Shown here one piece after another: positions 44,822-53,447 of a DNA stretch of 64,000 nucleotides. Both the position numbers and the translations under genes were made by a program. The number at the start of each line of letters is the position of its first letter. Position 1 is the stretch's first letter. The stretch is from Pseudomonas lalucatii (GTDB lineage: Bacteria; Pseudomonadota; Gammaproteobacteria; Pseudomonadales; Pseudomonadaceae): assembly GCF_018398425.1 (NCBI RefSeq), contig NZ_JADPMV010000001.1, positions 1,612,001 to 1,676,000 on the forward strand, read 5' to 3'. A model generated the notes under the pieces. The model had not been told where the DNA came from. It saw only the letters and a program-made list of their open reading frames with translations, and searched no databases.

Positions 44822-45934
44822 TCAGCCGCGCGGCGGCATGGGCGCACAGGGATAGCCGAGGGCCTCGGCCACTTCCGGACAGGTGACCTGCCCGGCATGG
44901 ATATTCAGGCCATTGGCCAGGTGCGGATCGCGGCGCAGCGCCTCCTCCCAGCCCAAGTCGGCCAGGGCGACGATGTGCGGCAGGGTGGCGTTGTTCAGCG
45001 CCAGGGTGGAGGTGCGCGCCACCGCACCGGGCATGTTGGCCACGCAGTAGTGCACCACGCCATCGACCAGGTAGGTCGGTTCCTGGTGGGTGGTGGCACG
45101 GGAGGTCTCGAAGCAGCCGCCCTGGTCGATGGCCACGTCGACCACCGCCGAGCCCGGCTTCATGGCCCGCACCATCTCGGCGCTGACCAGCTTGGGCGCG
45201 GCGGCACCGGGGATCAGCACGCCGCCGATCACCAGGTCGGCGGACAGCACGTGCTCCTCCAGCTCGGCGCGGTTGGACAGCACCGTCTGCAACTGGGTGC
45301 CGAACTCGCTGACCAGGCGCCGCAGCACCTCGATGCTGCGATCCAGCACCACCACCTGGGCGCCCAGGCCGAGGGCCATGCGCGCGGCGTTGGAGCCGAC
45401 CACGCCGCCGCCGAGGATCACCACCTTGGCCGGCTCCACCCCCGGCACGCCGCCGAGCAGCACGCCGCGGCCGCCGCGGGACTTCTCCAGGCAGCTGGCG
45501 CCGGCCTGGATCGACATGCGCCCGGCCACTTCCGACATCGGCGCCAGCAGCGGCAGGCCGCCCCGGCTCGAGGTCACGGTCTCGTAGGCGATGCAGGTGG
45601 CGCCGCTCTCCAGCAGGTCGACGGTCTGCTCGCGGTCCGGCGCCAGGTGCAGGTAGGTGAACAACAGTTGATCGCGGCGCAGCTGCTTGCGCTCGCTGGC
45701 CTGGGGTTCCTTGACCTTGACGATCATCTCGGCCCGGGCGAACACCTCCTCGGCGCTGTCGGCGATGCACGCGCCGGCGGCACGGTAGTCGTCGTCGCTG
45801 AAGCCGATGCTGGCGCCGGCCTGGGTCTGCACCAGCACGGCGTGGCCACGGCTGGTCAGCTCCTGAACGCTGGCTGGCACCATGCCGACGCGGTACTCGT
45901 GGTTCTTGATCTCTTTCGGAACGCCGATAAGCAT
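44822..45934 (-). CDS. ald: alanine dehydrogenase
   Basis: 370 aa. [20 protein letters not shown] and [22 protein letters not shown] (NAD site) are diagnostic. It oxidatively deaminates alanine to pyruvate and ammonium, regenerating the amino acceptor for Tpa and releasing the taurine nitrogen. First gene of the likely ald-xsc-pta-DUF6506 operon (58-base gap to xsc). Confidence 0.95.
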   Translation of the reverse strand: MLIGVPKEIKNHEYRVGMVPASVQELTSRGHAVLVQTQAGASIGFSDDDYRAAGACIADSAEEVFARAEMIVKVKEPQASERKQLRRDQLLFTYLHLAPDREQTVDLLESGATCIAYETVTSSRGGLPLLAPMSEVAGRMSIQAGASCLEKSRGGRGVLLGGVPGVEPAKVVILGGGVVGSNAARMALGLGAQVVVLDRSIEVLRRLVSEFGTQLQTVLSNRAELEEHVLSADLVIGGVLIPGAAAPKLVSAEMVRAMKPGSAVVDVAIDQGGCFETSRATTHQEPTYLVDGVVHYCVANMPGAVARTSTLALNNATLPHIVALADLGWEEALRRDPHLANGLNIHAGQVTCPEVAEALGYPCAPMPPRG

Positions 45935-46234
45935 GCCGGTCTCTCCCGTTGTTGTTGTGTGGAGTCAGTGAGGCAAGTCGAGCGAGCCGCCGTGGCGCAC
46001 CCGAGGGTGGTGCGGCTGGCTTGGGGCTAGAGTAGGAGCCGGGGGAAAGAGCCAGATAGAACCAGTTGCGGGGCAGCTGTTGCGCCAGGACGGCGCGCTT
46101 CGCTGGCGGCGCGATGCGCCGCTGCCCCATGGCGCCGGGCGGCGGGCACGGCGAGGGCCAGGCGCCTGGCGGCCTGTCGCGCTAGTGGTCGGTGGATCGG
46201 GAGGGGGTGGCCGCGGCGCCGGCCACCCGGGCCG
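45935..46234. promoter_or_regulatory. upstream region of ald-xsc-pta operon
   Basis: 300 bases between ald and tauR. It contains the candidate TauR site at 46046-46068 and GC-rich hairpin potential near 46090-46140. No other gene is apparent. Confidence 0.55.
46046..46068. promoter_or_regulatory. candidate TauR box upstream of ald
   Basis: Two adjacent 10-base direct repeats, AAAGAGCCAG and ATAGAACCAG (8 of 10 identical), followed by TTG. The TAGAACCAGTTG part (46057-46068) recurs exactly upstream of tpa. On the transcribed strand it reads CAACTGGTTCTA. MocR-type regulators such as TauR bind direct repeats; the reported CTGGAC-type motifs resemble this but are not identical. Confidence 0.6.
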
Positions 46235-47719
46235 CTAGGCCTGGCGGCGCAGCTGCTGCTGGATCAGCTCGGCGAGCAGCTTGACGCCCGGACGGATGCG
46301 CTCGGTGGCGATCGAGGAGTAGCCGAGGCGGAAGTAGTTCAGCGGCGGGTTGTCGCCGCAGAAATGGATATCGCCCGGCTCGATGAGAATGCCCTGGGCC
46401 GCGGCCTCCTTCTGCAACTGCCGCGCATCCAGGCCTTCCGGCCCCTGGACCCAGTAGCAGGAACCGCCGAAGCTCGGCTCCTGGGACGACTCCGGCAGGT
46501 ACTCGTGCAGGGCGTCGCCCATCTGCTCGTGGCGCTCCTGGTAGGCGCGCATCAGGCTCATGATCAGCGCGTCGTGGTAGCCGCGCTCGAGGAACAGCGC
46601 CACCGAACGCTGATTGTTCGCCGCCGGGTGGCGCACCATCAGCCGGCGCAGCGCCCGCGCCTCGCGGATCAGCGCCTCGGGGCCGACCAGGTAACCGACC
46701 CGCAGGCCCGGCGCCAGGGTCTTCGACAGGCTGCCGACGTAGAGCACCCGGTCGTTGGTATCCAGGCTCTTGAGCGCCGGTATCGGGTTGGCCTTGAAGT
46801 TGGTCTCGCTCTCGTAGTCGTCCTCGATGATCAGGAAGTCGTGCTGGTTGGCCCGGCGCAACAGCTCGTAACGGCGCTCCAGCGGCATGGTCACGGTGGT
46901 CGGACACTGGTGGCTGGGCGTGGTGTAGATCAGGTCGCAGCGGTCCAGCTCGTCGCCGAGCACCAGGCCATGCTGGTCCACCGCCAGCGGCTGGATCCGC
47001 GACGGATTGAGCGTGGCGATATTGCGGATGTCCATATAGCCCGGGTCTTCGATGCCCATCAGGCTGTCGGGACGCAGCAGCAGGCGCGCCAGCATGTACA
47101 GGGCGTGCTGGGCGCCGACCGTGACCAGGATCTGCTCGGGCGAGGCCCAGACCCCGCGGCGCGGCAGCAGGCGGGTCCTGATCTGCTCCATCAGCAAGGG
47201 GTCGTCGTTGTCGAAGCGGTCCGAGGCCCAGTCGCGGATCGCCGGAATGCTCACCGCATCGCGGCAGCATTCGCGCCAGTTGGCCGTGGGGAACAGGGCC
47301 GGGTCGAACTGCCCGTAGATGAAGGGGTACTGGTACTTCTGCCAGTCCCGCGGCTTGCTCATGTTGCGCTGCTGCGACGGCTGCACCACCAGGCGCCGCG
47401 ACCAGTCCGGCGCGCTGCCGTCGGCTGCGGCCGTGGCCGTGGCCGCCGACGGCGTTTCCACCTTGCGCGCCAGGATGTCCGGGTTGACGTAGTAGCCGCT
47501 GCGCTCGCGGGCCAGCAGGTAGCCGTCGTCGAGCAGGTGCTCGTAGGCCAGCACCACGGTATTGCGCGCGATGCTCAGCTGCTTGGCCAGCTTGCGGCTG
47601 GAGGGCAGCGCCGTGTCCAGCGGGATATTGCCGTTGAGGATGGCCTGGGCGATCTGCTCGCGCAGCTGCTGCTGCAGACTGGTGGCTTTTGCGGCTGACA
47701 GGTGGAACAGCTGGAACAT
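46235..47719 (-). CDS. tauR: MocR-type (GntR-aminotransferase) regulator TauR
   Basis: 494 aa from the ATG at 47719. The N-terminal wHTH (about 10-75: QQLREQIAQAILNGNIPLDTALPSSRKLA) is followed by a class I aminotransferase-like domain with PLP lysine in GSLSKTLAPGLRVG. TauR senses taurine as a PLP external aldimine and activates tpa and associated genes. Located between the tpa and ald-xsc-pta units in the same orientation; the shared boxes upstream of both fit its role. Confidence 0.88.
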   Translation of the reverse strand: MFQLFHLSAAKATSLQQQLREQIAQAILNGNIPLDTALPSSRKLAKQLSIARNTVVLAYEHLLDDGYLLARERSGYYVNPDILARKVETPSAATATAAADGSAPDWSRRLVVQPSQQRNMSKPRDWQKYQYPFIYGQFDPALFPTANWRECCRDAVSIPAIRDWASDRFDNDDPLLMEQIRTRLLPRRGVWASPEQILVTVGAQHALYMLARLLLRPDSLMGIEDPGYMDIRNIATLNPSRIQPLAVDQHGLVLGDELDRCDLIYTTPSHQCPTTVTMPLERRYELLRRANQHDFLIIEDDYESETNFKANPIPALKSLDTNDRVLYVGSLSKTLAPGLRVGYLVGPEALIREARALRRLMVRHPAANNQRSVALFLERGYHDALIMSLMRAYQERHEQMGDALHEYLPESSQEPSFGGSCYWVQGPEGLDARQLQKEAAAQGILIEPGDIHFCGDNPPLNYFRLGYSSIATERIRPGVKLLAELIQQQLRRQA

Positions 47720-47883
47720 GGATGGCCTCGGCTGAAAGGACGACGAACGTTGGCCCACCCTAGCGCGGCCAACGCCTTCACAATGCGCGGACTGTCGCCT
47801 GCGCGACACCTGCGCCGCAGACTAGCAACAACAGCCGGGGTAAGACCATCGGCAACGCGCGCCCCGGTTCACCCGGACACGGC

Positions 47884-47921
47884 AAAAGCCGGGCCGCCCA
47901 CCTGGGGTGGGGAGCCCGGCT
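47884..47921 (-). terminator. Rho-independent terminator after tpa
   Basis: On the minus strand AGCCGGGC pairs with GCCCGGCT, with a nested CCCACC/GGTGGG stem, followed by TTTTG. It lies about 20 bases past the tpa stop and separates tpa from tauR. Confidence 0.8.
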
Positions 47922-47940
47922 GCGCACCCGCGGCCCGCTA

Positions 47941-49329
47941 TCAGGCGTTGGGCGCCAGGCGGCCGAAGGCGCTGTCCAGGGCGGCGATGATGGTGTCCAG
48001 CTCGGCCTGGGTGGCGATCAGCGCGGGGCTGAAGCACAGGGTGTTGTTGTACTGCTCGAAGCTGCGGTTGGTGCGGCCGATGATCACCCCCTGGCGCATG
48101 CAGTCGGCGGCGATGGCCATCGGCAGGCTCTCGGCCACCGGCTCCTTGGTCGTGCGGTCCTTGACCAGTTCCAGGCCGCAGAACAGCCCCTTGCCGCGCA
48201 CGTCGCCGATCACCTGGTACTTGTCCTGCAGCTCGCGCAGGCGGCCCAGGAAGTATTCGCCCATCTGGGTGACGTTCTCCAGCAGGCCTTCCTCCTCGAT
48301 GATGCGCATGTTCTCCAGCGCCGCCGCCGGGCCCGCGGTGCAGCCGCCGAAGGTGCTGATGTCACGGAAGTAGCCCATGCGGTCGTCGGCCTCGCCCTTG
48401 AACGCCTCGAACACCGCCTCGGTGGTCACGGTGCAGGAGATCGCCGCATAGCCGCTGGCCACGCCCTTGGCCATGGTGACTATGTCCGGCTGGATGCCGT
48501 AGTGCTGATAGCCGAACCACTTGCCGGTACGGCCCAGGCCGCAGACCACCTCGTCGATGTGCAGGAGGATGTCGTACTTCTTGCAGAGCGCCTGGATGGT
48601 TTCCCAGTAGCCGGCCGGCGGGGTGATCACCCCGCCGCCGGCGGTGATCGGCTCCAGCACCACGGCGCCGACGGTGTCCGGCCCCTCGGCGAGGATCACC
48701 TTCTCCATCTCCAGGGCGGCGCGCACGCCGTAGTCGGCCACCGCGCCGAACTGCGAGCGGTATTCGCAGCAGTGCGGGAACTCGACGAAGCCCGGGGTGA
48801 AGGGGCCGTACTGGTTCTTGCGCTCGAACTGGCCGGTGGAGCTCAGGGCGGTGATGGTGGTGCCGTGGTAGTCACGCTCGCGGAACAGAATCTTGTGCTT
48901 CTTGCCGCCGTACTTCTTGTGGGCGATCTGCCGCACGATCTTGTAGGCCTTCTCGTTGGCCTCGGAACCGGAGTTGGAGTAGTAGACCCGGCTCAGGCCC
49001 GGCATCTTCTCGATCAGCTTCTTGGCGAACAGCGCGCCGGGGATGTTGCCGGCGGTGTTGGCGAAGTAGTTCATGGTCACCAGCTGCTCGCGCACCGCAT
49101 CGGCGATGCTCTCGCGGCCGTAGCCGACGTTGACGGTCCACACCGCGCCGGAGACCGCATCGAGGTATTCGTTACCCTTGGCGTCCCAGACCCGCATGCC
49201 CTTGCCCTTGACGATCATCAACGGGTCGTTCTGCTCCAGCGGCTTGTGCTGGGAGAGGTGATGCCAGACGTGGGCGCGGTCGCTGGCCAAGGCCTCGGCT
49301 GCATCGTATTCGTGAGCTGTGCTGTTCAT
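47941..49329 (-). CDS. tpa: taurine:pyruvate aminotransferase
   Basis: 462 aa, class III aminotransferase. The N-terminus (HVWHHLSQHKP), YYSNSGSEANEKAYKI and RERDYHGTTITALSSTG are typical. The PLP lysine is in MAKGVASGY. Tpa transfers the taurine amino group to pyruvate, giving sulfoacetaldehyde and alanine. The xsc/ald/pta/tauR neighbours make this assignment stronger than for a general omega-aminotransferase. Confidence 0.95.
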   Translation of the reverse strand: MNSTAHEYDAAEALASDRAHVWHHLSQHKPLEQNDPLMIVKGKGMRVWDAKGNEYLDAVSGAVWTVNVGYGRESIADAVREQLVTMNYFANTAGNIPGALFAKKLIEKMPGLSRVYYSNSGSEANEKAYKIVRQIAHKKYGGKKHKILFRERDYHGTTITALSSTGQFERKNQYGPFTPGFVEFPHCCEYRSQFGAVADYGVRAALEMEKVILAEGPDTVGAVVLEPITAGGGVITPPAGYWETIQALCKKYDILLHIDEVVCGLGRTGKWFGYQHYGIQPDIVTMAKGVASGYAAISCTVTTEAVFEAFKGEADDRMGYFRDISTFGGCTAGPAAALENMRIIEEEGLLENVTQMGEYFLGRLRELQDKYQVIGDVRGKGLFCGLELVKDRTTKEPVAESLPMAIAADCMRQGVIIGRTNRSFEQYNNTLCFSPALIATQAELDTIIAALDSAFGRLAPNA

Positions 49330-49634
49330 GCTTACCTCCTGACTGGAGCATTTTTATTGTGGGCCGCCGGGCGGGAGAGGAACTCCAGACACCGATAGGT
49401 CGACGGCGGCGACGACGCTGCGCATCGCGATGCGGCACGCGCCACGCCACCCTTGCTGACGAAACTAAGAGCAAGCCGCAGGCGCAGTTAGAACCAGTTG
49501 TTGTCCGCCCGTGATGCCAGCCCCCGGCGCGGCACTGGACCAGTGCCGCGGCCGCGACTGGCCCTTCAAGGACGCCGCCGACGCGCCAACCATGCAGGCA
49601 CTACAGCCACAAGTGCCCATGCCAGGAGGGGTGG
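49330..49634. promoter_or_regulatory. divergent tpa/thiS control region
   Basis: 305 bases shared by tpa (minus) and thiS (plus). Contains a candidate TauR site (49466-49500) and a perfect 10-bp inverted repeat with a three-base loop (49528-49550). The hairpin could act as an operator or as a leader structure for thiS. Confidence 0.6.
49466..49500. promoter_or_regulatory. candidate TauR box upstream of tpa
   Basis: TAAGAGCAAG (49466-49475) and TTAGAACCAG (49488-49497) form imperfect direct repeats 22 bases apart, two helical turns. TAGAACCAGTTG (49489-49500) is identical to the sequence upstream of ald at 46057-46068. It lies about 140-170 bases from the tpa start. Confidence 0.6.
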
Positions 49635-49838
49635 ATGATTGACGTGCAGATCAACGGCAAGCGCGAGCGCCTCCCCGATGGCCTCAGCCTGGCGCAACTG
49701 CTGGTCCGCCTGGACCTGCAGTCGCGCCGCCTGGCCATCGAACACAACCTGGACGTGGTGCCCCGCAGCCAGTACGCCACGGTGCGCCTGCAACAGGGCG
49801 ACCGCCTGGAAATCGTCCACGCCATCGGCGGCGGCTGA
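49635..49838 (+). CDS. thiS: ThiS sulfur carrier protein
   Basis: 67 aa. [19 protein letters not shown] and the end EIVHAIGGG with the required C-terminal Gly-Gly give a standard ThiS. Its thiocarboxylate donates sulfur to the thiazole ring of thiamine. It is followed after 37 bases by thiG. Divergent from tpa. Confidence 0.92.
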   Translation: MIDVQINGKRERLPDGLSLAQLLVRLDLQSRRLAIEHNLDVVPRSQYATVRLQQGDRLEIVHAIGGG

Positions 49839-49875
49839 TCGGCGACCACGCCCCTTCCCCTACCCGGAGCCTCTT

Positions 49876-50673
49876 ATGACCATCGCGACCTCAGCCCCCG
49901 ATCCGCTGCTCATTGCCGGCCAGGCCTTCGCCTCACGCCTGCTGGTCGGCACCGGCCACTACGCCGACCTCAGCGAGACCCGCGCGGCGGTGGAGGCCAG
50001 CGCGGCGCAGATCGTCACCTTCGCCGTGCGCCGCAGCAACCTCGGCCAGGACGCCGACCAGCCCAACCTGCTCGAGGTGATCGAACCCGGGCGCTACACC
50101 CTGCTGCCCAATACCGCCGGCTGCTACACGGCCCAGGATGCGGTGCGCACCTGCCTGCTGGCGCGCGAGCTGCTGGACGGCCACGACCTGGTCAAGCTGG
50201 AGGTGCTCGGCGACCGCCAGACCCTCTACCCGGACATCGGCGAGACCCTGATCGCCGCCCGCCAGCTGGTCGAGCTGGGCTTCAGGGTGATGGTCTACAC
50301 CAGCGACGACCCGCTGGTGGCGCGGCGCCTGGAGGAGCTCGGCTGCGTGGCGGTGATGCCGCTGGGCGCGCCGATCGGCTCCGGCCTGGGCATTCGCAAC
50401 CCCTACAACATCCGCCTGATCGTCGAGAACGCCAAGGTGCCGGTGATAGTCGATGCCGGCGTCGGCACCGCCTCGGACGCCGCCATCGCCATGGAACTGG
50501 GCTGCGCCGGGGTGCTGATGAACACCGCCATCGCCCGTGCCCGCGAGCCGATCCGCATGGCCCAGGCGATGCGCAAGGCGGTCGAGGCCGGCCGCGAGGC
50601 CTACCTGGCCGGGCGCATGCCGCGCCGGCTCAGCGGCGACGCTTCCTCGCCGCTTAGCGGGCTGTTCCTCTAG
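49876..50673 (+). CDS. thiG: thiazole synthase ThiG
   Basis: 265 aa from the ATG at 49876. The ThiG blocks [33 protein letters not shown] (Schiff-base lysine) and [14 protein letters not shown] are present. It makes thiazole phosphate from DXP, dehydroglycine and ThiS thiocarboxylate. Usual housekeeping location is away from sulfonate genes; here it lies between tpa and the isethionate regulator. It may be the only or a second copy. Confidence 0.92.
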   Translation: MTIATSAPDPLLIAGQAFASRLLVGTGHYADLSETRAAVEASAAQIVTFAVRRSNLGQDADQPNLLEVIEPGRYTLLPNTAGCYTAQDAVRTCLLARELLDGHDLVKLEVLGDRQTLYPDIGETLIAARQLVELGFRVMVYTSDDPLVARRLEELGCVAVMPLGAPIGSGLGIRNPYNIRLIVENAKVPVIVDAGVGTASDAAIAMELGCAGVLMNTAIARAREPIRMAQAMRKAVEAGREAYLAGRMPRRLSGDASSPLSGLFL

Positions 50674-50709
50674 CCGCTCAGCCGCGCCGCCGCAGGCGGC
50701 GCCCGGGCC

Positions 50710-51525
50710 TCAGACGCCGGCCGCCGGCAGGGCGAAGGACGCTGCCAGCTGCGCGGCGGCGGCCTGCAACTGGGGAATGTACTCGATCAAGTCGTTCAGG
50801 CTCTTGCGCGCCGTGGGCGCATGGCAGGCCAGCGCCGCCACGCAGTGCCCCTCGGCATTTCTGATCGGCACCGCCACGGCCACCATCCCCCTGACGAATT
50901 CCTCGCTGTCGAGGCCCACGCCGCGCGCCTGGACCCGGCCCAGTTCGCTCTCCAGCAGGTCGACATCGGTAATGCTGCGGTCGGTCTGCGGGCGCAGTTC
51001 GAGGCGTTCGAGCAGCGCGCGGCGGCGCTCGCCCGGCATCTCGGCGAGGAACAGCTTGCCGCTGGCGGTGCAGTGCAGCGGCACATGGGTACCGGGCTGT
51101 ACATGCAGGCGCAGGGGCTCGCTGGTTTCGACGCGATCGATATAGATCACCTGATCCCCGTCCAGCGCCGTCAGGTTGCAGGTCTCGCCGAGCTGGCGCA
51201 CCAGCGCCCGCAGAATCAGGCGGTGCCGCTGCAGCACCACCTCGTTGCGCAGCAGCAGCAGCCCCAGGCGCCCGGCGCGCGGCCCGAGCAGGTAAGTCTT
51301 TTCGTCCACCTCGCGCAGCAGATAACCGAGCCGCTCCAGCGCCCCCAGCAGGCGCAGCAGCGTGGCCTTGGGCGCCTCCAGGCGCTCGCTCAGCTGGGCG
51401 AGCGACAGGGGCCCGTCGGCCGTGGCGACGATCTCCAGCAACAACAGGGCGCGCAGGCTGCGATCCGGGCCGCTGCCGGCATCCCCGGAAGGCAGCCATT
51501 CGGTTTTTGGATCATTTTGTTCCAT
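50710..51525 (-). CDS. iseR: IclR-family regulator, IseR-like
   Basis: 271 aa from the ATG at 51525 (no strong ribosome site; an ATG at 51567 is in frame). IclR-type wHTH in the N-terminal third (LSLAQLSERLEAPKATLLRLL) and the IclR effector domain after it (VPLHCTASGKLFLAEMPGERR). Divergent from a GMC dehydrogenase and MFS gene, matching the iseR-iseJ-iseU arrangement of isethionate degraders; it probably controls those genes. Confidence 0.82.
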   Translation of the reverse strand: MEQNDPKTEWLPSGDAGSGPDRSLRALLLLEIVATADGPLSLAQLSERLEAPKATLLRLLGALERLGYLLREVDEKTYLLGPRAGRLGLLLLRNEVVLQRHRLILRALVRQLGETCNLTALDGDQVIYIDRVETSEPLRLHVQPGTHVPLHCTASGKLFLAEMPGERRRALLERLELRPQTDRSITDVDLLESELGRVQARGVGLDSEEFVRGMVAVAVPIRNAEGHCVAALACHAPTARKSLNDLIEYIPQLQAAAAQLAASFALPAAGV

Positions 51526-51717
51526 TATCAAAAAATCCGTATCGAGTTGGACATCGAGCCAAGCCATTCATTTACAAGAAAATACCGAGCAAAACAGGCG
51601 CAGCAGCGGCGCGTGGCCTCACTCCAACCCCACGGCTGGCACCACAAAAATGAACCACCTTGTTCTACTTTAATCCTGCTGTTCGGTTTCACGCCTATAA
51701 AAACAAGAGGATTTCGA

Positions 51718-53379
51718 ATGTCACGCGCCTATGACTTCGTCGTTGTCGGTGCCGGTTCCGCCGGTTGTGTGCTGGCGAATCGACTCAGCGAGAACGGACG
51801 ATACAGCGTTTGCCTGCTCGAGGCCGGACCTGCGGATCGCTATCCGTGGATCCACATCCCGATCGGCTACGCCAAGACCATGTTTCACCCCGTCTACAAC
51901 TGGGGCTTCTACACCGACCCGGACCCCGGCATGAACGGCCGGCGCATCTACTGGCCACGCGGTCGGGTGTTCGGCGGCTGCAGCTCGATCAACGGCCTGA
52001 TCTATATCCGCGGCCAGCGCGAGGACTACGATGCCTGGGCCCGCGCCGGAAACCAAGGCTGGGGCTGGGACGACGTGCTGCCCTACTTCCGCCGGGCCGA
52101 GTGCAATGACCTCGGCCCGGGCCCCACCCGCGGCACCGACGGCCCGCTGTCGGCCTCGAGCATCAAGGCGCGGCACCCGCTCACCGAGGGCTTCATCGCG
52201 GCCGCCAACGAGCTCGGGATACCGCGCACCGACGACTTCAACGGCGGCGACCAGGAAGGCGTCGGTTATTACCAGCTGACCACCCGCAAGGGCCTGCGCT
52301 GCAGCACCGCGGTGGCCTACCTGCGCCCCGCCAAGCGGCGCGCGAACCTGACCATCGAGGCCCTCGCCCAGGCGGAGAAGGTGCTGTTCGAGGGCAATCG
52401 CGCCGTTGCCGTACGCTACCGGCAGAACGGTCAATCGCTGATCGTGCGCGCCAGGCGCGAGGTGATTCTCAGTGCCGGGGCGCTGCAGTCGCCGCAGCTG
52501 CTGCAGCTGTCCGGCGTCGGGCCGGCCGAGCTGCTCAAGCAGTTCGACATAGCCCCGGTGCATGTCCTGCCCGGCGTGGGCGAGAACCTGCAGGACCACC
52601 TGCAGATTCGCCTGATCTACGAGTGCAACCAGCCCATCACCACCAACGACGAGCTGCGCTCGCCGCTGCGCAAGCTGCGCATGGGCCTGCAGTGGTTGCT
52701 GACCCGCAGCGGGCCGCTGGCCATCGGCATCAACCAGGGCGGACTGTTCACCCGGGCGCTGGCGCAGAGCAGCACTCCGGACATCCAGTACCACTTCGGT
52801 ACCCTCAGCGCCGACTCCGCCGGCGGCAGCGTGCACCCCTTCTCCGGCTTCACCATGTCGGTGTGCCAGTTGCGCCCCGAGAGCCGCGGTTACGTGCGCA
52901 TCACCTCCAGCGACCCGCAGCAGCCGCCGTCGATGCAGCCCAACTACCTGTCCACCGAACTGGACCGCCAGACCGTGATCGCGGCCGTGCGCCTGACCCG
53001 CCAGCTGGCCGCGACGGGACCGCTCAAGCGCCTGATCCGCCGCGAGTACCGCCCCGGTAGCGAGCAACAGAGCGACGAGCAGATTCTCGAGTTCTGCCGC
53101 CAGTACGGGGCGACCATCTTCCACCCGTCCGGCACCTGCAAGATGGGCAGCGACCCCCTCGCGGTGGTCGACGCGCGCCTGCGCGTGCACGGCCTGCAGG
53201 GGCTGCGAGTGGTCGACTGCTCGATCATGCCGACCCTGGTCTCGGGCAACACCAATGTCCCGGTGGTGATGATCGCGGAGAAGGCCAGCGCGATGATTCT
53301 CGAAGACTGCCTGCAGGCCGACGCCCCGGCGCCCAGGGCCGCTGCGACGGCCCCCGAACTGAGCACGCTCGCCTCCTAA
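51718..53379 (+). CDS. iseJ: GMC-family isethionate dehydrogenase candidate (IseJ-like)
   Basis: 553 aa from the ATG at 51718 (AAGAGGA upstream). FAD motif VVGAGSAGCVLANRLSE, GMC signature 1 (GRVFGGCSSINGLIYIRG), signature 2 (GALQSPQLLQLSGVG), active-site His in HPSGTCKMG and Asn in SGNTNVPVVM. The family includes choline dehydrogenase and IseJ, which oxidises isethionate to sulfoacetaldehyde. The IclR/MFS neighbours and proximity to xsc favour isethionate. A choline-type or other alcohol substrate is the alternative. Confidence 0.8.
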   Translation: MSRAYDFVVVGAGSAGCVLANRLSENGRYSVCLLEAGPADRYPWIHIPIGYAKTMFHPVYNWGFYTDPDPGMNGRRIYWPRGRVFGGCSSINGLIYIRGQREDYDAWARAGNQGWGWDDVLPYFRRAECNDLGPGPTRGTDGPLSASSIKARHPLTEGFIAAANELGIPRTDDFNGGDQEGVGYYQLTTRKGLRCSTAVAYLRPAKRRANLTIEALAQAEKVLFEGNRAVAVRYRQNGQSLIVRARREVILSAGALQSPQLLQLSGVGPAELLKQFDIAPVHVLPGVGENLQDHLQIRLIYECNQPITTNDELRSPLRKLRMGLQWLLTRSGPLAIGINQGGLFTRALAQSSTPDIQYHFGTLSADSAGGSVHPFSGFTMSVCQLRPESRGYVRITSSDPQQPPSMQPNYLSTELDRQTVIAAVRLTRQLAATGPLKRLIRREYRPGSEQQSDEQILEFCRQYGATIFHPSGTCKMGSDPLAVVDARLRVHGLQGLRVVDCSIMPTLVSGNTNVPVVMIAEKASAMILEDCLQADAPAPRAAATAPELSTLAS

Positions 53380-53447
53380 TGGAAGCCTGAAGGGAGCGCG
53401 CCAGCCGCGCTCACCATCCATACAAAGACAACAATAGGAATACTGAC

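Noticed and set aside
49635..50673. TPP riboswitch ahead of thiS
   Set aside because: The CTGAGA and ACCTGA-type core motifs were not found in the 305-base upstream region.
50821..53379. 852-codon frame extending the GMC dehydrogenase 5'
   Set aside because: The extra part overlaps the iseR gene on the other strand and lacks a start signal; the FAD motif begins directly after the ATG at 51718.
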